Below, in pieces: positions 8,531 to 18,118 of a DNA stretch of 36,453 nt (position 1 is its first letter; each line of letters begins with the position of its first letter). The stretch spans positions 1 through 36,453 of the forward strand of contig DUZG01000014.1 of the NCBI GenBank assembly GCA_013349585.1, given 5' to 3'. The notes beneath the pieces are model-generated. The model was not told the origin of the DNA. It did not search any database and was given only the letters and a program-made list of their open reading frames with translations. The DNA comes from Nitrospinota bacterium. GTDB lineage: Bacteria > Nitrospinota > Nitrospinia > Nitrospinales > VA-1. Position numbers and translations under genes: made by a program.

Positions 8531-10607
8531 TCAAGTCCACCACACCTATCGTCTTTATCTGCACCGAAGGAGAAACCTCGCTGTGCGAAATGATTGCAAG
8601 ATCGGGTAAAAAGCGTTCCGTAAATTTTCGTATGTGCATTCTCAATCCTGGAGAAGCCAGTAATACCGGCGATGTCTCAAGAGTCGGCGTAATTTTTTCA
8701 ATCATAGACTTTAATTTTGTAAGAAATTTTTCCGCCGTATTTGGTTCCAATGCCAGATAAGCACTGGTTTCAGATTTTTGTATCGAACCTTCAATAATCT
8801 CTTCAATCCTTCGATCCAAAGTCAAAACAGACAGAGTTCCATCCGAAGATTGGTATTGTTTAGTGATAGGACGAGCTAAGGATTGACGTACATATTCCGT
8901 TAGCACATCCGCATCCTGAGTTAATGAAGCATAATCAGAAAGCTGCTCAAGAATTGTCCTGAGATCTCTAATAGAAATCTGTTCTTTAAGCAGGTTTTGA
9001 AGAACTTTCTGAACTTTTCCAAGAGGCAACAGGTTCGGGATTAACTCTTCAACCACTTTCGGGTTCGTCTCTTTAAACTTATCCAACAACGCCTGCGTTT
9101 CTTGACGACCCAGCAATTCAGGTGCATGCCGTTTAATCGTTTCTTTAATATGTGTGGTGATTACGGTTGCCGGGTCTACAACAGTGAACCCTGCCATCTG
9201 TGCTTCCTGTTTTTTATTACTCGGAATCCATACAGCAGGCAGTCCAAAAGTCGGCTCCGTAGTTCTAATACCATCTAATTCTCTTTCAGTTGTTCCAGGG
9301 TTCATAGCAAGTATCCGTCCCATCATTATAGAATCACGCGCAACATCCACGCCTTTGATAACCACCGAATATTCATTAGACTTGAGTTGCAGATTATCTC
9401 GAATATGTAACGGAGGAACAATAAAACCCATCTCCAATGCAAACTGTCTGCGAATAGATTTAATTCTTTCCAGAAGTTCTCCGTTGCGGTCTGCATCCAC
9501 CAGCGGGATTAATTCATATCCCACTTCCAACTCCAGAACATCAAGAGGAAGAATAGATTCCACTTTTTCCAGCAGCGGTGCTTTCGCTTCATCATCTTTC
9601 TTTCTTAGAGCCATTTGCTCGATTTTCGTGTCAGATTTAATTTTGTTGTAGGCAATTACCCCAGCAATCAACGACATTAAGAAGAATGGAAAATGTGGCA
9701 GCCCCGGAATCATACCGAAGAAGAAAAGAATGGCAGAGGCAATGATAAACGCATAAGGTTGATTGAGAAGCTGACTCATCAATTCACCCGGCAGGTTTTT
9801 ATCAGACTGCGCCCGTGTAACTACCAGACCCGCCGCTGTAGAAACCACCAAGGCGGGGAGTTGAGAAACCAATCCATCACCAATCGTAAGCAAAGTATAA
9901 ATTTGAGCCGCTTCAGCAGCTCCCAAACCCTGCTGAAAAACACCAATTGCAAATCCACCTAAAATATTTACAAGAGTGATGAGAATACCAGCGATAGCAT
10001 CACCACGAACGAAGCGAATGGAACCGTCCATGGAACCATAAAAATCTGCTTCGCGCTCCAGATTTCTTCTTCTGGTACGAGCATCCTGCTCTGTAATGAG
10101 TCCGGCATTCAAGTCGGCATCAATACTCATCTGCTTTCCGGGAATGGCATCCAATGTAAAACGTGCGGCAACTTCCGAAGTTCTTACAGAACCTTTTGTG
10201 ATTACAATAAAGTTGATCATTACCAGGATAATGAAAACAACTGTTCCAACAATAAAGTTGCCACCCACTACAAAGTTACCAAAAGATTCAATGACCTCGC
10301 CTGCGGCACTGGATCCCTGATCGCCGTTCAACAAAATGATTCGAGTGGAAGCAATATTCAACGAAAGCCGTAGAAGCGTTATGATTAACAGGAGTGACGG
10401 AAAAACAGAAAATTCCAAAGGCGACAACATAAAAACCGCCACCATCAAAATGATCAACGCAAAAGTAATACTGAAGGAAATTAGAATATCCAACAAGAAA
10501 GTAGGAATCGGCATCACCATGACACCAAGAATCACAATGATTCCCGTTGCAACCAATATTTCCTGAGGTCTTTGAGCAATTGCCTTTAAAACTTCATTTT
10601 GCGCCAT
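8520..10607 (-). CDS. flhA: Flagellar type III export protein FlhA
   Basis: 695 aa, multi-TM N-terminus, FHIPEP-like MSIDADLNAGLITEQDARTRRRNLEREADFYGSMDGSIRFVRGDAIAGILITLVNILGG. Confidence 0.97.
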   Translation of the reverse strand: MAQNEVLKAIAQRPQEILVATGIIVILGVMVMPIPTFLLDILISFSITFALIILMVAVFMLSPLEFSVFPSLLLIITLLRLSLNIASTRIILLNGDQGSSAAGEVIESFGNFVVGGNFIVGTVVFIILVMINFIVITKGSVRTSEVAARFTLDAIPGKQMSIDADLNAGLITEQDARTRRRNLEREADFYGSMDGSIRFVRGDAIAGILITLVNILGGFAIGVFQQGLGAAEAAQIYTLLTIGDGLVSQLPALVVSTAAGLVVTRAQSDKNLPGELMSQLLNQPYAFIIASAILFFFGMIPGLPHFPFFLMSLIAGVIAYNKIKSDTKIEQMALRKKDDEAKAPLLEKVESILPLDVLELEVGYELIPLVDADRNGELLERIKSIRRQFALEMGFIVPPLHIRDNLQLKSNEYSVVIKGVDVARDSIMMGRILAMNPGTTERELDGIRTTEPTFGLPAVWIPSNKKQEAQMAGFTVVDPATVITTHIKETIKRHAPELLGRQETQALLDKFKETNPKVVEELIPNLLPLGKVQKVLQNLLKEQISIRDLRTILEQLSDYASLTQDADVLTEYVRQSLARPITKQYQSSDGTLSVLTLDRRIEEIIEGSIQKSETSAYLALEPNTAEKFLTKLKSMIEKITPTLETSPVLLASPGLRMHIRKFTERFLPDLAIISHSEVSPSVQIKTIGVVDLNAN

Positions 10608-11143
10608 AATTTATACCTTCGATCCAACAAAAAATTGACAGTTTAAAACTCGACCTGTTTCCCAAGAAACCCCTTTAAACATAAAGTCTTTATCCGGTTT
10701 TTCAGTTATCGAGTGAATTCAGAAATCAGTCCATAACCCTTGATATAGCTAATAATGCAAGTGCCATGCCGCCCTCTTGCAAGAGAGACAATATGACATA
10801 GATTTTTTAGGTGTATAAGAGGTGAACTCGGCACGAGAAGTTGTCGGGCGACATAGATACCGGCTTTTCACACCATTTACGGAAGTCCACAAACGACTCA
10901 GGCTGTGTGAAAACGTAAAGTACAGATATTTTTTAAGTGACAGTTATCTCATTTATTTTTAATTCCAGATTAAGTTATTTTGAGTCTATTGGTTTTCTTG
11001 GTTCGGGTAGTATTTTTAAAAAATACCTATATATCAGCTTCTATTTTAGAAGCGGAAGGGTTATGTGCAAGAGCTACCATATAAGGGGCAACCGTTAGGC
11101 CAGCTTAGCGGGCATTGATTAGTTGCCTCCGACGGATCGCCGG

Positions 11144-12220
11144 TTAGCGGGGTTGGCCTGGGCTTTTGAGTTTGTAGACATAGGCCAGTATCTCGGCTAC
11201 GGCTTTAAAAAGTTCGTCGGGAATCTGTTGTCCTATTTCCACGGTTTTGTTCAATACTCGGGCCAGGGGTTTGTCTTCGACAATAGGGATATTGTGTTCT
11301 TTGGCAATTTCACGAATTTTCATAGCTACTTCCCCCGCTCCTTTGGCTACAATTATAGGCGCGGCATGGTTCAGCATATCGTATTTAATGGCTACTGAAA
11401 TATGAGTCGGGTTGGTAACAATAACATCGGCTTCGGGGACAGAAGACATCATCCGTTTTCGGGACATTTCCATTTGCGCTGTGCGTATGCGTTGTTTGAT
11501 CTGCGGATTCCCGTCTGTGTCCTTCCTCTCCTCTTTCACTTCCTGCTTGGTCATACGCAGGTTTTCTTTATAGGTAAATTTTTGGAACGAAAAATCAAGA
11601 AGCGATAGAAAAATCATTAGCACCAGAACTTCGAAAATGATCTCTAGAGCGACTTGCCCCATGAAAGACAATATCCCCCCTACTCCTAACCCCATCAGAG
11701 GTGGAATTTCTGTCCAATGCGCTTTAATCGTATAATAGGAAGCGACTGAGATGACCCCAACCTTGAAAAGGGACTTGAATAATTCCATCACAGAATTCTT
11801 TGAAAATATTCGCCCAAATCCTTTCAGTGGATTCAGCTTACTGAACTTCGGTACCAGAGGATGACCCGAAAAACGAACCCCCCCAATTTGAACCACATTA
11901 GAAGCGACACCCGCAAACATGATCATCAAGAGAAATGGGCCAACGATTTTAACAAAGGCCTTCATTGAGTTAACCGCAACCTTATATAACTCTTCTATAC
12001 TGAGTTGAATGTAGCTGGCTTCAGAAATCATGGTATGCCAGGCTTCCAAAACATTACGTGTGCTTTGATCGCCCGTTATCATAAAGCCCGAAAGAGCAGC
12101 CAATAGAATAAATGCGGAGTTGATTTCCTTACTGTGGGCAAAGTTACCCTTATCTTCGGTATCTGTGATTCGTTTGGAGGAGGGTTCCTCTGTTTTTTGA
12201 TCTTTATTGTCGTCTGCCAT
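11144..12220 (-). CDS. flhB: Flagellar type III export switch protein FlhB
   Basis: DQKTEEPSSKRITDTEDKGNFAHSKEI; autocleavage motif NPTH (DVIVTNPTHISVAIKYD). Confidence 0.96.
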   Translation of the reverse strand: MADDNKDQKTEEPSSKRITDTEDKGNFAHSKEINSAFILLAALSGFMITGDQSTRNVLEAWHTMISEASYIQLSIEELYKVAVNSMKAFVKIVGPFLLMIMFAGVASNVVQIGGVRFSGHPLVPKFSKLNPLKGFGRIFSKNSVMELFKSLFKVGVISVASYYTIKAHWTEIPPLMGLGVGGILSFMGQVALEIIFEVLVLMIFLSLLDFSFQKFTYKENLRMTKQEVKEERKDTDGNPQIKQRIRTAQMEMSRKRMMSSVPEADVIVTNPTHISVAIKYDMLNHAAPIIVAKGAGEVAMKIREIAKEHNIPIVEDKPLARVLNKTVEIGQQIPDELFKAVAEILAYVYKLKSPGQPR

Positions 12221-12326
12221 CTTGTTCTTTCAGTTTTATATTTCTACAGCAGGAGTATTCAAAAATATTGCCTGCATTTCTTTACTAAGAAGCAACCCCT
12301 TCATTCCCCCTTATCAGAGGGGGAGA

Positions 12327-13103
12327 TTAAATTCCCCGCATGAACCCCATAAATCTTTCAGGCAAGGCATGCATTTCCTGCTGAACTAAAACACTAAAGA
12401 AGGATATCGACATCCCCACCATTAAAAGACCGACACCGATCTGCAACGGAAAACCCACAATAAAAACGTTCATTTGTGGAACTGTTCGAGCCACTAGCCC
12501 CAACCCAACACTTAAGAAGAAAAGAATAGCCATGATTGGGGCCGCAATTTTTATAGCAGTCGTAAAGGTCGCAGAGAACAGGTGCAAAACATACTCCGGA
12601 GTAATGCTGGCAAAATTTATTTCAAAAGGATTAATGATAAAGAAACTTTCAACAATCGCCTGAATGATGTAGTGATGTGCATCGAGCGCCAAAAAAATCA
12701 GTATCGCGAGAATATTATGGAACTGCGCCGTTACCGAAACCTGAGTATCTGTCTGCGGATCGATTACGTTTACAACCCCAAATCCCATTTGAAAATCCAC
12801 AACTGTTCCAGCAATCTGAACCGCTGTGAAAATGAGCCTAGCAATATAAGCAATACCCAACCCTATCGTTACATCGGCCATCAAAAATTTTACTAACTCA
12901 AAAAGCCCTTGCGGCTCTGGCATAGGTCTATCGTGAACCAATGGAAAAATTGCCATCGAAAGAAAGAGCGTCAGCCCAATTTTCATAACGGTCGGAATCT
13001 GCTTACTACCTAGAATAGGAACAAAAATGATCATTGCCCCAACGCGAAATAATACGAAAAGAAATCTTTCGAATTCCGCGTAATTGAGATTTAGAATGTC
13101 CAT
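12327..13103 (-). CDS. fliR: Flagellar biosynthesis protein FliR
   Basis: 258-aa multi-TM; QMGFGVVNVIDPQTDTQVSVTAQFHNILAILIFLALDAHH. Confidence 0.95.
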   Translation of the reverse strand: MDILNLNYAEFERFLFVLFRVGAMIIFVPILGSKQIPTVMKIGLTLFLSMAIFPLVHDRPMPEPQGLFELVKFLMADVTIGLGIAYIARLIFTAVQIAGTVVDFQMGFGVVNVIDPQTDTQVSVTAQFHNILAILIFLALDAHHYIIQAIVESFFIINPFEINFASITPEYVLHLFSATFTTAIKIAAPIMAILFFLSVGLGLVARTVPQMNVFIVGFPLQIGVGLLMVGMSISFFSVLVQQEMHALPERFMGFMRGI

Positions 13104-13372
13104 TACTGGATATACTCAGGGAAGTTGGTTAAAATTTTTGAAGTGAAGGTGAGCATCAACTGCATCAACCATGGGAAGAAAAGTAGAATGGAAAGAAAGA
13201 CCGCCAGAATCTTAGGGATAAAGGTCAAAGTGATTTCCTGAATCGAAGTCACCGCCTGAAAAATGGAAACCGCAAGACCGGTCACCAACCCAAAACCCAG
13301 CATAGGGGCGGATAGGAGCAAGGTCGTCTTAATGCTTTCCATAGCAAAATCTATAATAAATGCCTGATCCAT
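13103..13372 (-). CDS. fliQ: Flagellar biosynthesis protein FliQ
   Basis: 89 aa two-TM; LGFGLVTGLAVSIFQAVTSIQEITLTFIPKILAV. Confidence 0.95.
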   Translation of the reverse strand: MDQAFIIDFAMESIKTTLLLSAPMLGFGLVTGLAVSIFQAVTSIQEITLTFIPKILAVFLSILLFFPWLMQLMLTFTSKILTNFPEYIQ

Positions 13373-13379
13373 AACTTAG

Positions 13380-14138
13380 CTAGCCTCCAAAACTTCGCAT
13401 GAGTGATCCTACTGTCAAATACCATCCATCAACCATGACGAACAGCATCAGCTTAAAAGGTAGCGAGATTAAAACAGGGGGCAGCATCATCATACCCATC
13501 GACAGCAGAATACTCGCCACCACCATATCTAAAATCAAGAATGGAATATAAATTAGAAATCCAATCTGAAATGCAGTTTTCAATTCACTAATGATGAAAG
13601 CTGGAATCAATGAACGGATATCGATATCTTCATTAGTCGTCGGGTTCTCCCCAGAGATTTCAATAAACAATGACAAATCTTTTTCACGTGTTTGCCGTAG
13701 CATAAATTCCTTGAGAGGCATCTCTGCTTTTTTAAGCGCATCCGTCTGAGAAATTTCTTCATTCAAAAAGGGTTGCAAAGCTTTCTCATTGATCTCTGTC
13801 CAGGTAGGCCCCATAACAAAAAGTGTTAAGAACAAACCCAAGCCAATCAAAATCTGCGTCGGCGGAGTTTGCTGTGTGCCCATCGCCTGCCGGAGAAATG
13901 AAAGGACAATTATGATCCGCGCAAATGAAGTGGTCAAAATTAGAATCGATGGGGCCAGAGTCAGAATCGTCAACAGAAAAAGAATTTGCAAAGCACTGGA
14001 TACTTTTTCCGGATCTTCTACATCATCCATTCCCAGTTGAATGGATGGCAGTGATATAGCCTCTGCAAAGGGAACCATTCCGCCCCAAACAAGGGCCGTT
14101 GTAAGAATCAGTAATATAAATATAATTTTTCTAGTCAT
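13380..14138 (-). CDS. fliP: Flagellar biosynthesis protein FliP
   Basis: LTILTLAPSILILTTSFARIIIVLSFLRQAMGTQQTPPTQILIGLGLFLTLFVM. Confidence 0.96.
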   Translation of the reverse strand: MTRKIIFILLILTTALVWGGMVPFAEAISLPSIQLGMDDVEDPEKVSSALQILFLLTILTLAPSILILTTSFARIIIVLSFLRQAMGTQQTPPTQILIGLGLFLTLFVMGPTWTEINEKALQPFLNEEISQTDALKKAEMPLKEFMLRQTREKDLSLFIEISGENPTTNEDIDIRSLIPAFIISELKTAFQIGFLIYIPFLILDMVVASILLSMGMMMLPPVLISLPFKLMLFVMVDGWYLTVGSLMRSFGG

Positions 14139-15430
14139 GCTCTTGCCGTTTTTAACTTTCCAATTTTTTGCAAAATTTGATCCTTCGCATCTGCAACCGT
14201 TTGCTCTTTAGCGTCTTTAGGTGTTGCATATTTATTCAAGTAACTCGAAAACTTCCCCGCCGCTTGTGCTGCTACGGAACGAGTACTTTTTTCGCCTGCG
14301 GGTGCAGAGTTCCAACCCAGCTCACTCTTGCCTTTACCACCGGCATTCTTTATTTCTTCAATTTTTCCTTCATCTGTAATGCTACTGAGAAGTGTGATGC
14401 TATCCTGCGATATACCCAGCACAAGAACCTCGCCAGCCACTTCTACCAAAGCAATATTCTTTTTCGGACCCAAAAACCATGTTCCCAAAACATTCACTAG
14501 TTTATTTCCACCGCCAAAGGCTGTATTTTTCAGCACATATTTTTTGAACCCGAAAAAAATCAAGAACATCAATCCCAGCACCAAGGCAAACATGGATATC
14601 ATTTTCAACCCAGAGGGGACCAACTCCATCGGCTTCCCTGTGGCTCGTGAGTCCTTTAAGGAAAAACCCTTATTATCTTTCGTTGTGATTTTTGATTTAT
14701 TTTGGACGGCATCCTTTTTATCTTTATCAGAACTGTACAATGCTACTTTTTTAATTTGATCGACCAGGGGGGCAACTCCCATCCCCGCGCGTTTGACTTT
14801 TATTTCGGAGGATTGAGGTTCTACTATTTTAATAGTCGGTTCTTTTTTCTTAACTGCGGGAGCCAAACTTTCTTCCTGCCTCTTCATTTTTTTCGATGCA
14901 CGAGAAAGGAACTCAGTTAATTCCTTATCTCCCATAACATCTGTATTTTGAATTTTCTGTGAAACTGCCTTTAAAGAACCTATGACGGACTCTACATAAG
15001 CCGTATCGAACCGAACAATTATGAACCGGCCTTGCGATACCAGTTTGAATCTCTCTTTAATATCATCGGTGCCAGGTTTAATATGAAAACGCACTCGCAA
15101 AGTCTCACCATCGAACTGACTGGCAAAAACTTTTGTGACCATAGAGCTATCTGCAGCAAAACTTTTTTTCGCAGGCTCAATAAAAGCTCCTGGAAAATCA
15201 AGTTGCACAGATTTTTCGTAAAAAACCGGCTCGGCCCAATTCTCAACTGGGTTTTCAAATTCCAGGCGAACTATATGACCGTTACTCATTAAATGGGAAT
15301 GAACCTTTATTAATGGATTTAAAGAATCCCATTTGCCTTTTACTTCTAGCTGGTTACTGGCCCCGGCCAAGCTGGTAAAAACGAGTAAAAAGAGATGTGA
15401 AAAAGTCAGGAGTTTTGAAAAATTTTTCAT
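14135..15430 (-). CDS. fliO: FliO-type flagellar protein with long N-terminal extracytoplasmic AMIN-like domain
   Basis: Position 5' of fliP; signal peptide, beta-rich N-terminus (LEVKGKWDSLNPLIKVHSHLMSNGHIVRLEFENPVE...), TM (MISMFALVLGLMFLIFFGF) then FliO-like LGTWFLGPKKNIALVEVAGEVLVLGISQDSITLLSSI; Met at 15430 preferred over 15472. Confidence 0.8.
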   Translation of the reverse strand: MKNFSKLLTFSHLFLLVFTSLAGASNQLEVKGKWDSLNPLIKVHSHLMSNGHIVRLEFENPVENWAEPVFYEKSVQLDFPGAFIEPAKKSFAADSSMVTKVFASQFDGETLRVRFHIKPGTDDIKERFKLVSQGRFIIVRFDTAYVESVIGSLKAVSQKIQNTDVMGDKELTEFLSRASKKMKRQEESLAPAVKKKEPTIKIVEPQSSEIKVKRAGMGVAPLVDQIKKVALYSSDKDKKDAVQNKSKITTKDNKGFSLKDSRATGKPMELVPSGLKMISMFALVLGLMFLIFFGFKKYVLKNTAFGGGNKLVNVLGTWFLGPKKNIALVEVAGEVLVLGISQDSITLLSSITDEGKIEEIKNAGGKGKSELGWNSAPAGEKSTRSVAAQAAGKFSSYLNKYATPKDAKEQTVADAKDQILQKIGKLKTARA

Positions 15431-15642
15431 TTGCTGCACCTTTGATCTTAGTAAATACGTCAAAAAAACCAACGCTTTTGGTTTAATTAACTAAGAATGC
15501 AAAGACTGTACCTAAACGCACAAAAAAAACTTTTTGGGATATTTTTTATCAGGGGAGGTTGTTGAGCAGAAAAAACGGCAAATAACCAGGACAGAAGTCT
15601 GCCTAATAAGACAATCAGTCCTCTCGCATAAACCGGTCTGGT

Positions 15643-16026
15643 TTATGAGAGGGACTGAACGCGTTCCATAGGTGAAACGATATCGGTGAGTCTCACACCA
15701 AACTTTTCATTGACAACAACGACTTCACCACGGGCCACCAGTTTTTGGTTAACCAATACTTCCAGAGGTTCACCCACCAGTTTTGTCAACTCGATTACCG
15801 AGCCCTGCCCTAATTGCAGAAGATCGTTGATCAACATTTTGCTACGCCCCAATTCAACGGCCACTGTGAGAGGAATATCTAGAATAAGATCAAGACTTTT
15901 GGTTTCTTCACCCGTTGCCGGGGCAGCCTCATCATTATCTAAATCATCACCAACTTCGCCAGCCGCATCAATATCACCAATGTCATCTAAGGCATCAAAA
16001 TCTTCTTTTGCAGCTTCATCTTCCAT
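15643..16026 (-). CDS. fliN: Flagellar motor switch protein FliN (start at 16026 or 16047)
   Basis: LDLILDIPLTVAVELGRSKMLINDLLQLGQGSVIELTKLVGEPLEVLVNQKLVARGEVVVVNEKFGVRLTDIVSPMER. Confidence 0.95.
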   Translation of the reverse strand: MEDEAAKEDFDALDDIGDIDAAGEVGDDLDNDEAAPATGEETKSLDLILDIPLTVAVELGRSKMLINDLLQLGQGSVIELTKLVGEPLEVLVNQKLVARGEVVVVNEKFGVRLTDIVSPMERVQSLS

Positions 16027-16030
16027 GAGC

Positions 16031-17014
16031 TTATCCTTCCCTTTCAATTGTTTCTGTTAACTGGACCGCTTTATTCCCACGAGAAACACCGGGGAACCCT
16101 TTAAATTTGGGAATTTGTTCTACCTTCAAGGTCAACGGATCTGTTACATCATTTCCCAACATAAGCGTATCACCAACTTTGAAGTTCATTAATTCCTGCG
16201 GAGTTATTGTACTTGTTCCAAGCTCGGTAACCAGCTCTACCTCCGTTGTCAATAATTCTGTGCGTAAACGCCGAACCCAAACCTGATCCACTTCCATCTC
16301 TTCACTCTGGAACTGTGCTTTAAGCTTGGGAATAATGGGTTCAATAGCTGCATAAGGAAGACAAATAGTTAGAGTCCCCGATATGCTTTCCATCTCAATT
16401 TCAAAAAGTATGACCAAAACAATGTCAGTAGGAGGAACAATAGCCGCAAATTGCGGGTTCACCTCTGATCGAACAAAGTTCGTTGTCACCGTATGTACCG
16501 GACGCCAAGCTTTTTCCAGATCTCCCAACGCACTCAGAACCACGCTCTTGGTCATCCGGATTTCAATGGAGCTGAAATCTCGACCGGTGATCTTGGCCTC
16601 TTGTGTCCCGGAGCCTCCAAAAAAAGTATCGACCACTGCAAAAACCAGTTTGCTTTCCACAATCATCAGACCATGACCACGCAAAGGTTCCATACGAAAA
16701 ATATGCAAACTGGAAGGAATAGGTAATGAACGCAGGAAATCGCCAAACTTGATGGTATCGGTTGAAACGGTGCTGACATCGACCGACTTTCGCATCAAAG
16801 TGGAAAAGGTATTTCGAAATAACCTGGAAAACATCTGGTTAATGATGTCCAGAGTTGGTAGGCGTCCACGAATGATCTTTTCCTGACTGGTCAGGTCATA
16901 AGGTATGACACCCGACTCATCTTCTGGAGCTTCATCGGTTTCGGTCTCAACCTCACCATCGCCGACACCTCTTAACAACGCATCGACTTCTCCTTGGGAT
17001 AAAACCTCACTCAT
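16031..17014 (-). CDS. fliM: Flagellar motor switch protein FliM
   Basis: MSEVLSQGEVDALLRGV; YDLTSQEKIIRGRLPTLDIINQMFSRLFRNTFSTLMRKSVDV. Confidence 0.96.
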   Translation of the reverse strand: MSEVLSQGEVDALLRGVGDGEVETETDEAPEDESGVIPYDLTSQEKIIRGRLPTLDIINQMFSRLFRNTFSTLMRKSVDVSTVSTDTIKFGDFLRSLPIPSSLHIFRMEPLRGHGLMIVESKLVFAVVDTFFGGSGTQEAKITGRDFSSIEIRMTKSVVLSALGDLEKAWRPVHTVTTNFVRSEVNPQFAAIVPPTDIVLVILFEIEMESISGTLTICLPYAAIEPIIPKLKAQFQSEEMEVDQVWVRRLRTELLTTEVELVTELGTSTITPQELMNFKVGDTLMLGNDVTDPLTLKVEQIPKFKGFPGVSRGNKAVQLTETIEREG

Positions 17015-17044
17015 AACTCTAGCCTTGTTTGAAAATCCATTTTA

Positions 17045-17566
17045 TTACTGAATAATGAACTCACTAAAATATGCGTCTTTCACATGCCCCACCACCAAAA
17101 AGCGATTGACGCGCGTGGTAACTTCATCTTTGAGTTTGAACTTGCCCTGCACTGAATATACATCTTCAAAAGATTTGCTACTCAATAAAACAAGAATGGA
17201 GTCTGTGACTTTTTGAATATTCTCTTTTAACTCCGCGTGAACTTCAGGGGTACTCAACTCTAATGAAATAGTAACTTTCAGAAACCGTTTTCCCTCACTA
17301 CCGGCAAGGTTTAAGATGAAAGGGGCTAGAGGAAACATGACACCCAAGTTAACGTCTTCTCCTATCTCTTCTGCTGCGCCTTTCTCAACTTCAACAGGGA
17401 CCTCTTCAGCTGGTTTTTCCTGTAAAAAGGTAATATAAGCATAATATCCGCCTCCACCCAGCACTAACAGACCAACAATAATGCCAATGATCATTCCCAT
17501 TGACTTTTTTTTACCTCCAGCCTCAACGGCCTCCAAATCTTCTAGCGTGCCATCTTCTTCAGCCAT
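17045..17566 (-). CDS. fliL: Flagellar basal body-associated protein FliL
   Basis: Single TM, FPLAPFILNLAGSEGKRFLKVTISLELSTPEVHAELKENIQKVTDSILVLLSSKSFEDV; 5' of fliM. Confidence 0.9.
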   Translation of the reverse strand: MAEEDGTLEDLEAVEAGGKKKSMGMIIGIIVGLLVLGGGGYYAYITFLQEKPAEEVPVEVEKGAAEEIGEDVNLGVMFPLAPFILNLAGSEGKRFLKVTISLELSTPEVHAELKENIQKVTDSILVLLSSKSFEDVYSVQGKFKLKDEVTTRVNRFLVVGHVKDAYFSEFIIQ

Positions 17567-18018
17567 ATATCTTTCTCCCGCCCTGTTTCCATAAATGAAA
17601 AACTACACTTTAAAAACCAGGGACTTAATTTATCTTTTTCATTATCTCTTAGCAATCTGTATGCCAAACCCATCTTCTCACAACAGAAACTAGATAACTA
17701 TTTATATATAAAAGCTTTTTGGTCTGTGCACCTAAGCTTTCAACGAGCAATTTAAATAGAAGTGCTCTTCCCTCTGGTCATAATTTTGACGAAAACAGTC
17801 TAATTCTCCTATTCCATCAAAACGAAATCAACATCCATCTTTCAAATAATTTGATGCATTTTGTTGCAAAAATTGAGAGAGATTGCTTTTAAATCAAGCA
17901 ATCCTAGACACCTTATCGGCTAACCATTCTACCTTATTGAGAAAATTTTTTCATCTAACTTATTGTTTTTTAGTAAATTACATATATCCCTAAGGGTTTT
18001 TTCGTTAAATCTTTAACT

Positions 18019-18034
18019 TGGTACAGGAATTGAA
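18019..18034 (+). promoter_or_regulatory. Candidate sigma-54-like -24/-12 element upstream of amt
   Basis: TGGTACAGGAATTGAA: matches TGGCAC-N5-TTGC spacing but -12 is GA instead of GC. Confidence 0.3.
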
Positions 18035-18118
18035 ACCTACTCGTAAGTAAACGGCCTTTGGCCTAATTAAAATTTCTGAAATGTACTTTCCACTTACTTC
18101 ACTTGGAGCAAGGGTTTT

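Noticed and set aside
9154-9651. 165-aa plus-strand ORF antisense to flhA
   Set aside because: Antisense to a well-supported conserved gene; Ser/Thr/Pro-rich shadow-frame composition.
10742-10800. Possible sigma-54 site TGGCACTTGCATTATTA (minus strand) before flhA
   Set aside because: -24 TGGCAC matches but no GC at the required -12 spacing.
14328-14759. 143-aa plus-strand ORF antisense to fliO
   Set aside because: Opposes operon direction; Pro/Phe/Ser-rich artefact.
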